This document shows positions 25,686 to 34,571 of a DNA stretch of 45,861 bases, piece by piece. Below the pieces are notes generated by a model that did not search any database, was not told the origin of the DNA, and saw nothing but the letters and a program-made list of their open reading frames with translations. Every line of letters starts with the position of its first letter. Position 1 is the first letter of the stretch. Source of the DNA: Psychrobacter sp. UBA6766 (GTDB lineage Bacteria; Pseudomonadota; Gammaproteobacteria; Pseudomonadales; Moraxellaceae); contig NZ_DKGQ01000047.1 in the NCBI RefSeq assembly GCF_002453355.1, forward strand, positions 1 to 45,861. The letters run 5' to 3'. The translations under genes and the position numbers were made by a program.

Positions 25686-26912
25686 ATGAGCATGGGTAAA
25701 AAGTTAATGCATTGGGTAGACGCGCGCTTTCCTGCGACTGAAACCTATGAATATCATATGTCAAAGTACTATGCTCCAAAGAACTTTAACTTTTGGTATT
25801 TCTTTGGCGTGTTATCAATGGTCGTACTGGTCAACCAATTGGTGACTGGTATTTGGCTGACGATGATGTATAACCCAAGTGCCGAAGGGGCATTTGCGTC
25901 TGTTGAATACATCATGCGTGATGTCAAAGGTGGTTGGCTCATCCGTTATATGCACTCGACGGGCGCATCTGCGTTCTTCGTCGTCGTATATTTGCATATG
26001 TTCCGCGCCTTGCTATACGGCTCATATCAAAAACCGCGTGAGCTTATTTGGCTCATCGGAATGGGTATTTACCTAGCATTGATGGCAGAAGGTTTCTTCG
26101 GTTACCTACTTCCTTGGGGCAACATGTCGTTTTGGGGCGCACAGGTTATCTTGAACTTACCTGCCGCACTGCCTGTTATTGGCGATGGTCTTGCTGAATG
26201 GGTTCGTGGTGACTATATCATCTCAGGTATTACTCTAAACCGCTTCTTTGCTTTACATGTCGTTGCTATTCCGCTAGTACTTGTAGGCTTAGTATTTATG
26301 CATTTAGTGGCATTACATCACGTCGGTTCAAACAACCCTGATGGTATTGACATTAAAAAGCTAAAAGACAAAAACGGTGTGCCATTAGACGGTATCGAAT
26401 TCCATCCTTATTACACTGTGCATGATATGGTTGGTATTGTTGTCTTCTTTATCCTGTTCTTTGCAGTGGTATTCTTCTTCCCAGAAGGCGGCGGTTTCTT
26501 CCTTGAGCCACCAAACTTTGAGACAGCGAACTCACTGAAAACACCTGCACATATTGCGCCAGTATGGTACTACACGCCTTTCTACGCCATCTTACGTGCT
26601 GTTCCTAACAAGCTTGGCGGCGTGGTTGCAATGGGTGGTGCGATTGCATTCCTGTTCTTGATCCCATGGTTAGATAGATCACCAGTACGTTCGATACGTT
26701 ATAAAGGTATCTTATCTAAGATTGCACTTACTATCTTTGCTATCAGCTTTGTGGTATTGGGTTACTTGGGTGCAACACCTGCAACGCCAACATCGACAAT
26801 TTTAGCGCGTATCTTTACCATTCTGTATTTCTTGTTTTTCTTATTGATGCCGTTCTACACAGCTATTGAGAAGTGTAAACAGCCACCAGAACGCGTTACC
26901 GGAGGTCACTAA
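25686..26912 (+). CDS. petB: Ubiquinol-cytochrome c reductase, cytochrome b
   Basis: Membrane subunit with two b hemes and the quinol sites. Stretches typical of cytochrome b are present: WNFFGVL-like FWYFFGVLSM, RYMHSTGASAFFVVVYLHMFRALLYGSY, GYLLPWGNMSFWGAQVI and FFALHVVAIPLVLVGLVFMHL with heme-ligand histidines, and PVWYYTPFYAILRAVPNKLGG. GGGGAGG at 25672-25678 supports ATG 25686, giving 408 residues. The stop overlaps the petC start by one base (TAATG), so translation is coupled. Confidence 0.97.
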   Translation: MSMGKKLMHWVDARFPATETYEYHMSKYYAPKNFNFWYFFGVLSMVVLVNQLVTGIWLTMMYNPSAEGAFASVEYIMRDVKGGWLIRYMHSTGASAFFVVVYLHMFRALLYGSYQKPRELIWLIGMGIYLALMAEGFFGYLLPWGNMSFWGAQVILNLPAALPVIGDGLAEWVRGDYIISGITLNRFFALHVVAIPLVLVGLVFMHLVALHHVGSNNPDGIDIKKLKDKNGVPLDGIEFHPYYTVHDMVGIVVFFILFFAVVFFFPEGGGFFLEPPNFETANSLKTPAHIAPVWYYTPFYAILRAVPNKLGGVVAMGGAIAFLFLIPWLDRSPVRSIRYKGILSKIALTIFAISFVVLGYLGATPATPTSTILARIFTILYFLFFLLMPFYTAIEKCKQPPERVTGGH

Positions 26913-27622
26913 TGAGCACGCTAATTAAATCCCTAGCTGGTCTAGGCTTAGGCGCGGCATTGACCTTGACTGCTGGTAGTGCAATGGCAGAAGGTGGATG
27001 CGGAACGTTTACCAATGCCGATGGCGTGGTAGAACACTTAGCTTGTAGCACCGCCCCTATTGATTTCACCAATAAGGGTTCGCTACAAAACGGTGCGAAG
27101 ATTTTCATGAACTACTGCGCTGGGTGTCACTCAGCAAAGTATGTTCGCCACTCGCGGATTGCAAAAGACTTAGAGATACCGCCAGAGCTGGTTGAAAAGT
27201 ATCTGATGGTAACCACCGATCAAATCGGTGACCATATCAATGCTGAGATTGACCCTGACGTTCAAGCATCATGGTTTGGCGCTGCACCTCCAGATTTGTC
27301 ACTTGAAACAAGACTGCGCGGTGATGACTGGGTATATACGTACTTGTTGTCATTTTATGAAGATCCGAGCCGTCCTTGGGGCTCTAACAACTTAGTGCTC
27401 GCAAACGCCGCGATGCCGCACGTCTTGCACAATATGCAAGAAGAGCTAAGTGCAGATGAATTCAAATCTGAAGTAGGCGATTTGGTTAACTATATGGCAT
27501 GGATGGCTGAGCCTATCCGTCATGACCGTAAAGTGATTGGCTTTTTTGTGATTTTATTCTTATTAGTGTTATTAATTCCAGTTTACTTGCTAAATAAAGA
27601 GTTCTGGAAAGACGTAAAATAA
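26912..27622 (+). CDS. petC: Ubiquinol-cytochrome c reductase, cytochrome c1
   Basis: Periplasmic heme c subunit passing electrons to soluble cytochrome c. A signal peptide (GLGAALTLTAGSAMA) is followed by the heme motif C69-A-G-C72-H73. The likely axial Met lies in NAAMPHVL. A C-terminal membrane anchor (VIGFFVILFLLVLLIPVYLL) ends with WKDVK. Its length of 236 residues is normal. It is the last gene of the operon and is followed by a strong terminator. Confidence 0.97.
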   Translation: MSTLIKSLAGLGLGAALTLTAGSAMAEGGCGTFTNADGVVEHLACSTAPIDFTNKGSLQNGAKIFMNYCAGCHSAKYVRHSRIAKDLEIPPELVEKYLMVTTDQIGDHINAEIDPDVQASWFGAAPPDLSLETRLRGDDWVYTYLLSFYEDPSRPWGSNNLVLANAAMPHVLHNMQEELSADEFKSEVGDLVNYMAWMAEPIRHDRKVIGFFVILFLLVLLIPVYLLNKEFWKDVK

Positions 27623-27671
27623 TCGCGAGCTACAGCTTCAGTATCATCTGAATAATAAGTATCGTTATAAT

Positions 27672-27700
27672 AAAAGGCCCTACTTCGGTAGGGCCTTTTT
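27672..27700 (+). terminator. Terminator after petABC with UUCG tetraloop
   Basis: AAAAGGCCCTAC (27672-27683) and GTAGGGCCTTTT (27688-27699) form a perfect 12-bp stem closed by TTCG, then T. It is the strongest hairpin in the window. Confidence 0.93.
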
Positions 27701-27835
27701 TACGTTTTAACAGACAGTCAGACGTTTAAATGGCTATTAAATAATCAGCTCATACGCTATATTTACGTACGCTACCTTGATAAACAGAGTAACTTTGTTT
27801 ACGATGACAGGCTTTACCATTAACATTAGGCTTCC

Positions 27836-28450
27836 ATGATTGATGCGAATGACATTCCAAGTAGTCAACTGATTTTATACGCTGATGATGGCTATGACAG
27901 CCATGTGGTACGCCTATTACTTGAAGAAAAAAAGCTTGCTTATTATTTGTCGCGTTTGCATTCTGAGCGTCCTGAAGATTTAACCGAACTCAACCCCTAT
28001 CATACCCTCCCTGTCCTGCAACAGCGTGAGATTGCGCTTTATGAGATTAACGTTATCTTTGAATACTTAGAGGAGCGTTATCATGCCAATAAACTACTTC
28101 CTGATACGCCGCAAGAGCGCGCCCAATTCCGCCAGTTGGCATGGCGTATTCAACATGACTGGTTGGTTCTTGGTAAGCGTTTACTGATGCATCCCGACAG
28201 TTTCAATAAAGCCCAAGCCGCTTTAGCCAAAAAACAGCTAAGCGATTCACTGATTACGCTATCTCCCCTGTTTTCCCATAAACCCTACTTTATGGCAGAC
28301 GATTTCGGCTGGTGCGATGTGCTATTAGCACCTTTATTATGGCGATTAGAAGAGATGGGCATTGAGCTGCCACGTGCCATTAGTCGTCCTCTATTTGACT
28401 ATCAAAAACGAGTCTTTGAGCGGGGCAGCTTTCAAAAAAGCGTGCGTTAA
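27836..28450 (+). CDS. sspA: Stringent starvation protein A
   Basis: RNA polymerase-associated protein of glutathione-S-transferase fold, induced on starvation and shaping stress and virulence gene expression in enterics. The N-terminal thioredoxin-like domain is recognisable in LILYADDGYDSHVVRLLLEEK and NPYHTLPVLQQREIALYEINVIFEYLEERY. The helical C-terminal domain runs from about residue 95. Its length of 204 residues is normal. An AGG lies six bases before the ATG. It follows petABC and precedes sspB, a gene order common in gammaproteobacteria. Confidence 0.93.
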   Translation: MIDANDIPSSQLILYADDGYDSHVVRLLLEEKKLAYYLSRLHSERPEDLTELNPYHTLPVLQQREIALYEINVIFEYLEERYHANKLLPDTPQERAQFRQLAWRIQHDWLVLGKRLLMHPDSFNKAQAALAKKQLSDSLITLSPLFSHKPYFMADDFGWCDVLLAPLLWRLEEMGIELPRAISRPLFDYQKRVFERGSFQKSVR

Positions 28451-28608
28451 TTAGACAACCGCTGACCACTCGCTTAAAATAGATTCTTATATAAAGTAGC
28501 CATACAATGAATGGCTTTTCTATAAATGAAAGATTTTTCTAATACCATTATTCTGCCGAAAACAACTCACTGAGTATTATTAATAACCATCAATAAGGAA
28601 ACCAAGAG

Positions 28609-29046
28609 ATGAGCGAAGAATTCACGTCTATTACCCCTACACGTCCGTATATGGTGCGTGCGTTATATCAGTGGATAGAGGATAATGCGCTCACGCCGTA
28701 CCTGATGGTAGATGCCACCGCTGACAATGTACAAATTCCTAGAGAGCATGTTCAGGACGGCCGTATCGTGCTCAATATCGCCAGCCGTGCCACGGGTAAT
28801 ATGAGCATGGGAAATGACTATATCCATTTTAGTGCGCGCTTTGGCGGCGTATCACAAGAAATTTGGGTACCACTGCAGGCAGTGATGGGAATCTATGCCA
28901 AAGAAAACTCACAAGGAATGTTTTTTGACCCCAATGAATACGATGATTATGTTCCTGAAGAAGATACCGACGCTATTTCTAAAAAAAGCTCTGCCGCTCC
29001 TAAACCCAAACGCGATAATAAAGCTGGGCTAAAAGTCTTAAAATAA
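28609..29046 (+). CDS. sspB: ClpXP protease specificity-enhancing factor SspB
   Basis: Adaptor that binds ssrA-tagged proteins and delivers them to ClpX. The folded domain is at residues 1-110 (RPYMVRALYQWIEDNALTPYLMVDAT, then INIASRAT-like LNIASRATG, and FGGVSQEIWVPLQAVMGIYAKENSQGM). A flexible acidic linker follows. The basic C-terminus ends GLKVLK, matching the short ClpX-binding tail of the family. AAGGA lies about ten bases before the ATG. It is 158 bases after sspA. Confidence 0.94.
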   Translation: MSEEFTSITPTRPYMVRALYQWIEDNALTPYLMVDATADNVQIPREHVQDGRIVLNIASRATGNMSMGNDYIHFSARFGGVSQEIWVPLQAVMGIYAKENSQGMFFDPNEYDDYVPEEDTDAISKKSSAAPKPKRDNKAGLKVLK

Positions 29047-29086
29047 GATTCATATAAATAATTAAGACTTATATATAAAACATTGC

Positions 29087-29127
29087 AAAAAAAAAGCTGG
29101 TCGTAATGAGTACGTCCAGCTTTTTTT
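29087..29127. terminator. Bidirectional terminator between sspB and dcd
   Basis: GCTGG-t-CGTA pairs with TACG-t-CCAGC around ATGAG, with a run of nine A on the left and seven T on the right, so it can end both convergent genes. Confidence 0.87.
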
Positions 29128-29156
29128 GTTGTCTAACTGACTGCCTTTTTAGAGCA

Positions 29157-29732
29157 TTATGTCCTAGGCAATGTTACACCGCGCTGACCTTGGTATTTAC
29201 CTCCACGATCTTTATAGCTGGTTTCACAAACATCGTCACTATCGCTTTGGAAAAACAGCATTTGTGCCACGCCTTCACCCGCATAAATACGCGCTGGTAA
29301 ATTGGTGGTATTACTAAATTCTAAGGTTACGTGCCCTTCCCACTCAGGCTCAAGAGGCGTCACGTTGACAATGATACCGCAGCGCGCATAAGTCGATTTA
29401 CCAAGGCAAATCGTCAAGACGTCACGTGGAATACGAAAATATTCCATGGTTCGCGCGAGTGCAAATGAGTTTGGCGGAATGATACACTCATCACCAACGA
29501 TATCGATAAAGCTTTTTTCATCAAAGTTTTTGGGATCGACGACGACTGAATGCACGTTAGTAAAAACTTTAAACTCAGGCGCGCAGCGTACGTCATAGCC
29601 ATAGCTTGATGTACCATAACTCACCAGACGCTCGCCTGCATCATTAAAACGTACTTGACCTGGCTCGTATGGCTCAATCATGCCGTGTTCTTCAGCCATT
29701 TTACGAATCCAGCGGTCAGACTTAATAGACAT
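29157..29732 (-). CDS. dcd: dCTP deaminase
   Basis: Deaminates dCTP to dUTP, supplying dTTP synthesis. The family core is intact: NSFALARTMEYFRIPRDV, CLGKSTYARCGIIVNVTPLEPEWEGHVTLEFSN with the catalytic Glu in LEFSN, and IYAGEGVAQMLFF. Its length of 191 residues is close to the E. coli enzyme. AAGGA lies six bases before the ATG. Confidence 0.97.
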   Translation of the reverse strand: MSIKSDRWIRKMAEEHGMIEPYEPGQVRFNDAGERLVSYGTSSYGYDVRCAPEFKVFTNVHSVVVDPKNFDEKSFIDIVGDECIIPPNSFALARTMEYFRIPRDVLTICLGKSTYARCGIIVNVTPLEPEWEGHVTLEFSNTTNLPARIYAGEGVAQMLFFQSDSDDVCETSYKDRGGKYQGQRGVTLPRT

Positions 29733-29881
29733 TATTGTTCCTTAGCAGATATAGAATAGGGATTATAATTTGAATGATTTTTTGATAGCGACGATTATAC
29801 GGAATTGATGACGTGATTTATAGGCTTGGCTGATTTTAAATTACATCTACTATTTGTAAACACGCAATGAGCACACTGCTG

Positions 29882-30985
29882 CTACCATTTTGCAAAATGA
29901 TCTTCTGCCAATCCCATTACCTTATCAAAGCTAATCACTTCATCTTTGATTCGTATTTCGCCGCTATATAGACCCATCCATTGCTCAAAAATACTTGCAA
30001 CGATACCAAAATTATCGGTCTTTTTATAGACGGTAATTGGTGTAAAGGTTAAATCAATATCGACATTGCTCCAGCTAAGGTTTTGGTGATGAATACGCCA
30101 AGTATGTTGTGCGGCTGCATCCATATCTTGACGTATAAACATCACAGGCGGTAAATACACTATCTGCCCCTCAAGCCAGCACGCATTCTCACTAGCACCG
30201 GTTTCATTGACGCCCATCGATAAGTTCAATGTGAAATGACGCCCATCTGACAAATAGCTATTGATACACGTCCAAAACCAATTGGTCTCACGACGCATAT
30301 AGCCAAGTGTCCAATCTAGATTGGCAAGAGTGGTGTCGTTAAAGTCTATTTGCTTAGCTTGAACCTTGGAAGTATTTATGTGAAATTTTGAATTGGCTTT
30401 AATAAGTAAATGACCAGATACAGCGGTCAACGACTCTTTTTGGGTAAAGGTCCAACCTCGCCTACCTGTCGGTGTACAGATAGCTAGTGGCTGTGATTGT
30501 CTTGCTAAGGTTGCATTGAGTGCAAGGTTTTGACTATCTAGCACAACGTCAATCTGGGAAGGCGTAAAACCCAATGTTACGGTCAGCTTATTATGGGTAA
30601 ACGCCATTTGACCTTGATAGCAATCGCCTTCTAATAAGGTCTGCCAAGTCAAAGGTTGCAAGGCTTCGCAAACTTCTAGCTCATTAGTTTCATCATGATA
30701 AAGATAAACGAAGGCGCTGGTCGCAAGCTTAATCGTCGCTAGTGCTAGGCAAACTCGATAAGGCGGCTCGATAATTTGGATAAAACAAAATTGGTTGGCT
30801 TTAAGCGCTTTGCGCCAGTTTGGCAGCGCTTTTTGCGAGATAAGATGGCTATGATAGTCAAGATAGTTGATGCGCTTAACGTTAGCAAAAACGCCAAAGC
30901 TAGGTTGACCGTTTTGAATAAGCTGGTCAATCTCAACTGCTCTCAAGTGATTAGCGATAGGTTGGTGATTATTATTTTGCTTCAT
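29882..30985 (-). CDS. DUF2804 family protein
   Basis: Conserved protein of unknown function, 367 residues, without signal peptide or membrane segments. The match to DUF2804 is by the stretch CTPTGRRGWTFTQKESLTAVSGHL near residue 190, the YMRRETNWFWTCINSYLSDGRHFTLNLSMGVNETG segment near 250 and the beta-rich ending. Such proteins resemble the lipocalin-like AttH/CrtC fold, which is inference. It starts 34 bases after the MreB-like gene ends and is probably cotranscribed with it. Confidence 0.78.
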   Translation of the reverse strand: MKQNNNHQPIANHLRAVEIDQLIQNGQPSFGVFANVKRINYLDYHSHLISQKALPNWRKALKANQFCFIQIIEPPYRVCLALATIKLATSAFVYLYHDETNELEVCEALQPLTWQTLLEGDCYQGQMAFTHNKLTVTLGFTPSQIDVVLDSQNLALNATLARQSQPLAICTPTGRRGWTFTQKESLTAVSGHLLIKANSKFHINTSKVQAKQIDFNDTTLANLDWTLGYMRRETNWFWTCINSYLSDGRHFTLNLSMGVNETGASENACWLEGQIVYLPPVMFIRQDMDAAAQHTWRIHHQNLSWSNVDIDLTFTPITVYKKTDNFGIVASIFEQWMGLYSGEIRIKDEVISFDKVMGLAEDHFAKW

Positions 30986-31019
30986 GGTTAAGGCATCCTA
31001 GCCAATTTTTTCTAAGTCA

Positions 31020-31451
31020 CTATTCATTTACAGCTACTGGCTGTCCTTGGTAGCTAACTATGCTGCTGACGATTCTTCTCTTTGCTTGTCCTGAAGCAGC
31101 CCAAACGGCTTCCCTAATAGCTTTAATCTCTATCATCGTCAAACCATCTATAAGCTCTTCTGTCACATTGACTACTGCAAAAGAACTTATTCCAAACGGA
31201 TGCTTAGAAAATTTAAGCAATAAATCAGTCATAGCTTGTACTGCTTGTAAAAAATCAGCAATCACCATTCGGCGATTGCTAAAATCCGCATTAACCTGAT
31301 AGCGTTTGCTACTGCCATCTTTATAGTAGCAAACGGCGCTTACTTGATTATTCGACAGCTCAATCACGTATATTGGCGGACGAAATAGCTTTAGGAGCTG
31401 ATATTGCTTGGGGATAGTATCTAAATGACTTTGATAAATGGATAGACTCAC
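31020..31451 (-). CDS. Short protein resembling the N-terminal half of MreB (actin-like)
   Basis: A 143-residue protein whose second half aligns by eye with MreB. MVIADFLQAVQAMTDLLLKFSKH here compares with GVIADF then LQHFIKQVHS in MreB. VVNVTEELIDGLTMIEIKAIREAVWAASGQAKRRIV here compares with the [28 protein letters not shown] stretch. The N-terminal nucleotide loop, normally DLGTANT, appears as VIELSNNQ, so ATP binding is doubtful. The nucleotide-binding second half of MreB is absent. The start is GTG with AAGGA six bases upstream, and the frame is intact. It lies between mrp and the DUF2804 gene on one strand. The family call is my own comparison from memory; an unrelated conserved protein remains possible. 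Confidence 0.55.
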   Translation of the reverse strand: MSLSIYQSHLDTIPKQYQLLKLFRPPIYVIELSNNQVSAVCYYKDGSSKRYQVNADFSNRRMVIADFLQAVQAMTDLLLKFSKHPFGISSFAVVNVTEELIDGLTMIEIKAIREAVWAASGQAKRRIVSSIVSYQGQPVAVNE

Positions 31452-31542
31452 GATACTTCCTTTTTAAAATTCAAAGCCATTTAGATTGTAAGACTTTATA
31501 TGCTTAGGCTATTTTACTAACTTTAGAAGCCATTAAAAACTA

Positions 31543-32766
31543 TTAGAAAATACGCTTATCATCGACTGGTTTGGCAAATTTATTAATGTTGGCTTCTATA
31601 TTCTTGGCAATACTTAGATAGTAGGATGCAAACTCATCATCCGCTAAGACACTAGGCTCACCTTTATCCACTTGCTCACGAATACCACTGGCGAGTGGTA
31701 GTTGTCCTAATAACGGCACATGATACTGTTCAGCGATTTTCTCACCACCACCAGTGCCAAAGATAGCTTCGGTATGGTTACAGTTGCTACACGTATGCAG
31801 CGCCATATTTTCAACCACACCAAGTACTGGAATATTGGTCTTATTAAACATCTCGATGCCTTTTTGCGCATCAAGTAAAGCAATATGCTGCGGAGTCGTC
31901 ACAATCACCGCGCCCGTCACTGGAATGCGCTGCGCCAATGTCAACTGAATATCGCCGGTACCAGGCGGCATATCAATGACTAAATAATCGAGCTGCGGCC
32001 AATTGGTTTGGTTATACAGCTGCATCAACGCGCCAGTCGCTTTTGGTCCGCGCCATGCGACGGGCGTATTATCCCCATCGAGCAGGCTACCAATGGATAG
32101 CATAGCCAAACCATGCGCTTCGATAGGAACAAATTGCTCGTTTTCTAGCTCGGGTTTGACCTTATCTACGCCCAACATGGTCGGCATACTCGGTCCATAA
32201 ATATCAGCGTCCAGCACGCCAACTCGATTGCCTAACTTCTGTAATGCTAAAGCGATATTAACGGTAGTGGTTGATTTGCCCACGCCGCCTTTGCCCGAAG
32301 CGACGACGATAATATGGCGGATACGCGGATGCGCCGTCAAGGACGCTTGCGTCGGAGCCGCTTTCGTAATCGGCGGTTCAGCCTGATTACTGCTATCAGT
32401 AGTTACCGATGGCTTAGTCTGCTTTTCCATCGCATTGGTGGTTTTTGGCATGGCTTTTGGTAGGCTTGAGCCCGCACCTTTTGCTGACGCAGGCAGGCGA
32501 ACATTCATATGAATCACTCTGATACCGTGCGGATGCAATAGACTGCCTAGCTCTTGTTGAATAACCTCAGGGTCGCTATCTTGCGGTAGGCGCAAGTCTA
32601 AGGTCAGCTGATCGCCGTCGCGCTCAAGGCCCGTTACCATAGTCGCGATACTGCTCTTGCCCACATGATAACCTAATAGCACTTTATCAACAGCGCTATC
32701 AAGTGCGGCTTGTTGCTCTGGGGTTTCGGATTTCGAAGATGCTCTTTTTTTTATAAAATTAAACAT
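31543..32766 (-). CDS. mrp: Mrp/ApbC family iron-sulfur carrier ATPase
   Basis: P-loop ATPase that carries and inserts Fe-S clusters into target proteins. An N-terminal MIP18/DUF59 domain (residues about 18-95) is followed by an Ala/Lys/Thr-rich linker. The deviant Walker A GKGGVGKS is at residues 158-165, followed by VLDADIYGPSMPTMLG. The cluster-binding CSNC pair follows VVENMALHT. Its length of 407 residues is normal for a fused DUF59-Mrp protein. GAGGT lies five bases before the ATG. In E. coli mrp is next to metG; here metG is about 6.3 kb away. Confidence 0.95.
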   Translation of the reverse strand: MFNFIKKRASSKSETPEQQAALDSAVDKVLLGYHVGKSSIATMVTGLERDGDQLTLDLRLPQDSDPEVIQQELGSLLHPHGIRVIHMNVRLPASAKGAGSSLPKAMPKTTNAMEKQTKPSVTTDSSNQAEPPITKAAPTQASLTAHPRIRHIIVVASGKGGVGKSTTTVNIALALQKLGNRVGVLDADIYGPSMPTMLGVDKVKPELENEQFVPIEAHGLAMLSIGSLLDGDNTPVAWRGPKATGALMQLYNQTNWPQLDYLVIDMPPGTGDIQLTLAQRIPVTGAVIVTTPQHIALLDAQKGIEMFNKTNIPVLGVVENMALHTCSNCNHTEAIFGTGGGEKIAEQYHVPLLGQLPLASGIREQVDKGEPSVLADDEFASYYLSIAKNIEANINKFAKPVDDKRIF

Positions 32767-32964
32767 AGCTACCTCTACTACCTATATCGATGGTTATATT
32801 TGGCAAAATTAAATAATCGCTTATTAAAGATCTGTTTTTTGAGCCATCACTTTTAACTAAGATATGCCCTAATAACTTTTTGAATAAAATCTTAGCTAAA
32901 ACGTTGCCACAAAAAGCTTTTACTAAATGGTTTTATATCGCTAGTGTAGCTCAATGCGCGCTAT

Positions 32965-32991
32965 AAAAAAACCACACTGTCAGTAGGTGTG
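32965..32991 (-). terminator. Terminator after mgtE
   Basis: Read on the minus strand, CACAC and GTGTG (32987-32991 and 32973-32977) form a short stem, followed by G and seven T. The stem is short, so strength is uncertain. Confidence 0.5.
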
Positions 32992-33044
32992 AGAGCCAAA
33001 GGATGCTACTGAATTTTTATCTCAATAGTTTATTGTTAAATAGA

Positions 33045-34397
33045 CTAACCAATCGGCAAAAACTTGGAAGCGATAAATAAATAAATAAGTACACCTGAAG
33101 CATCACTTATCGATGTTATCAGAGGCGCACTGGCAGTCGCAGGGTCAAAGCCCAGTTTATTAAGTATAAAGGGTAGACTCATTCCAATCACACTACCAAT
33201 CATAACCACGCAAACCATACTTAATGCAAGTACTAGAGAGACGGTTGCATCACCGCGAACATAACCAATTAGGGCAATAGCCACTGCCATTGTGGCACCT
33301 AACAATAAAGCAACCAATGCTTCTCGGCCCAGTAGTGAGAACCAATCGCGCATCACTACATCACCTGTCGCTAGTGCACGTACCATCAAAGTAGCCGACT
33401 GCGATCCGGCGTTACCGCCACTGTCAACCAATAAAGGTAAGAAAAATACTAGTACTAAGTTAGCTGCAATGACATCTTCAAAGTTGGCAATACTTAATCC
33501 TGAGAGCAAGTTACCGAATACTAAAAACACTAGCCAAAAGACGCGTTTGCGATAGAGAACGGTGATACTGACATCTTTTAGACGACCGACCATGGTCGAG
33601 ACACCGCCTGACTTATGAAAGTCATCGGTAGCTTCATCGCTTGCTACGTCCATCGCATCATCATGGGTGACGATACCGACCAATGCCCCATTCGCATCAG
33701 TAATGGGTAAGGATATCAAATCATAACGGGCGACCATTTTAGCGACGTCTTCTTGATCGTCATTGACATCACAAGATATGACCGAGCTGACCATAATGTC
33801 ATGAATCATCTGCTCAGGTGATGACAAAATAAGCACTCTTAATGACACCACACCCAATAACTTACGCGCGTCATCAATCACATAAGCATGATAAATGGTT
33901 TCGGCATCGGGCGCTTCTAATCGTAGCGCGTCCAAGGCTTCAGCGACGTTCATCTCAGCGCCTAAGGTGGCATAATCAGAGCTCATCAAGGCACCAGCCG
34001 TGCCTTCTTCATAAGCCGATAATCTGCGAATATCCTCACGCTTCGCTTGCGCTAATGCCGGTAATAACACGTCGCGTTGGTCTTGACTAAGGCGCTTATA
34101 CAAATCAGTACGCTCATCAGATGGCATCTCCCCGACTATCTTAGCTAAAATAGCCCGGGGAAACACATAAGCAAGCGCCACTTGACTATCGGCGTCTAAA
34201 TAAGCAAATATCGTCGAGCGATTGGGTAAATGTGCGAGTAGCTGCCAAGCCAGTTTGGGTTCAATCAGTGCCAACACATCGGCTATATCAATGGGTCGCA
34301 GTTCCTGAACCTCTTCAATCGCTTGCTCATACTGTTGTTGCTCGATAGCACGGCTCAGTTTTTCGGCATAGGTCAACGCTAAGTCTTTATTTTTCAT
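33045..34397 (-). CDS. mgtE: Magnesium transporter MgtE
   Basis: Dimeric magnesium channel gated by cytoplasmic Mg-sensing domains. The MgtE N domain (residues about 20-125; ADVLALIEPKLAWQLLAHLP) is followed by two CBS domains (DDARKLLGVVSLRVLI, DANGALVGIVTHDDAMDV) and about five C-terminal membrane helices. The pore region has LPLLVDSGGNAGSQSATLMVRALATGD. The ATG ending at 34397 has GGAG eight bases upstream; the open frame extends 19 codons further without support. It gives 450 residues, the normal length. No Mg riboswitch was recognised in the 174 bases upstream. Confidence 0.95.
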   Translation of the reverse strand: MKNKDLALTYAEKLSRAIEQQQYEQAIEEVQELRPIDIADVLALIEPKLAWQLLAHLPNRSTIFAYLDADSQVALAYVFPRAILAKIVGEMPSDERTDLYKRLSQDQRDVLLPALAQAKREDIRRLSAYEEGTAGALMSSDYATLGAEMNVAEALDALRLEAPDAETIYHAYVIDDARKLLGVVSLRVLILSSPEQMIHDIMVSSVISCDVNDDQEDVAKMVARYDLISLPITDANGALVGIVTHDDAMDVASDEATDDFHKSGGVSTMVGRLKDVSITVLYRKRVFWLVFLVFGNLLSGLSIANFEDVIAANLVLVFFLPLLVDSGGNAGSQSATLMVRALATGDVVMRDWFSLLGREALVALLLGATMAVAIALIGYVRGDATVSLVLALSMVCVVMIGSVIGMSLPFILNKLGFDPATASAPLITSISDASGVLIYLFIASKFLPIG

Positions 34398-34441
34398 TGC
34401 TTTTACTCCGTGCAGCGCGAACTGGTACAACAGACGCTCAT

Positions 34442-34466
34442 AAAAAAGAGCCAATATTATTGGCTC
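34442..34466 (-). terminator. Terminator of the scoA-scoB-bdhA operon
   Basis: GAGCCAAT (34448-34455) and ATTGGCTC (34459-34466) form a perfect 8-bp stem with a 3-base loop. Read on the minus strand, six T follow. It is about 106 bases beyond bdhA and 45 bases before mgtE. Confidence 0.75.
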
Positions 34467-34571
34467 AAATTAATATAAAACTAGATGCTAGTGTATTGCT
34501 GTTTTATTAGCAAGTTAATCGCTCACAAATACAGAAAACAGCCAAAAAATTGCTAATTTATAAATCGACTG

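Noticed and set aside
34398..34571. Magnesium-sensing riboswitch ahead of mgtE
   Set aside because: The region is short and its one strong hairpin is better explained as the terminator of the preceding bdhA operon.
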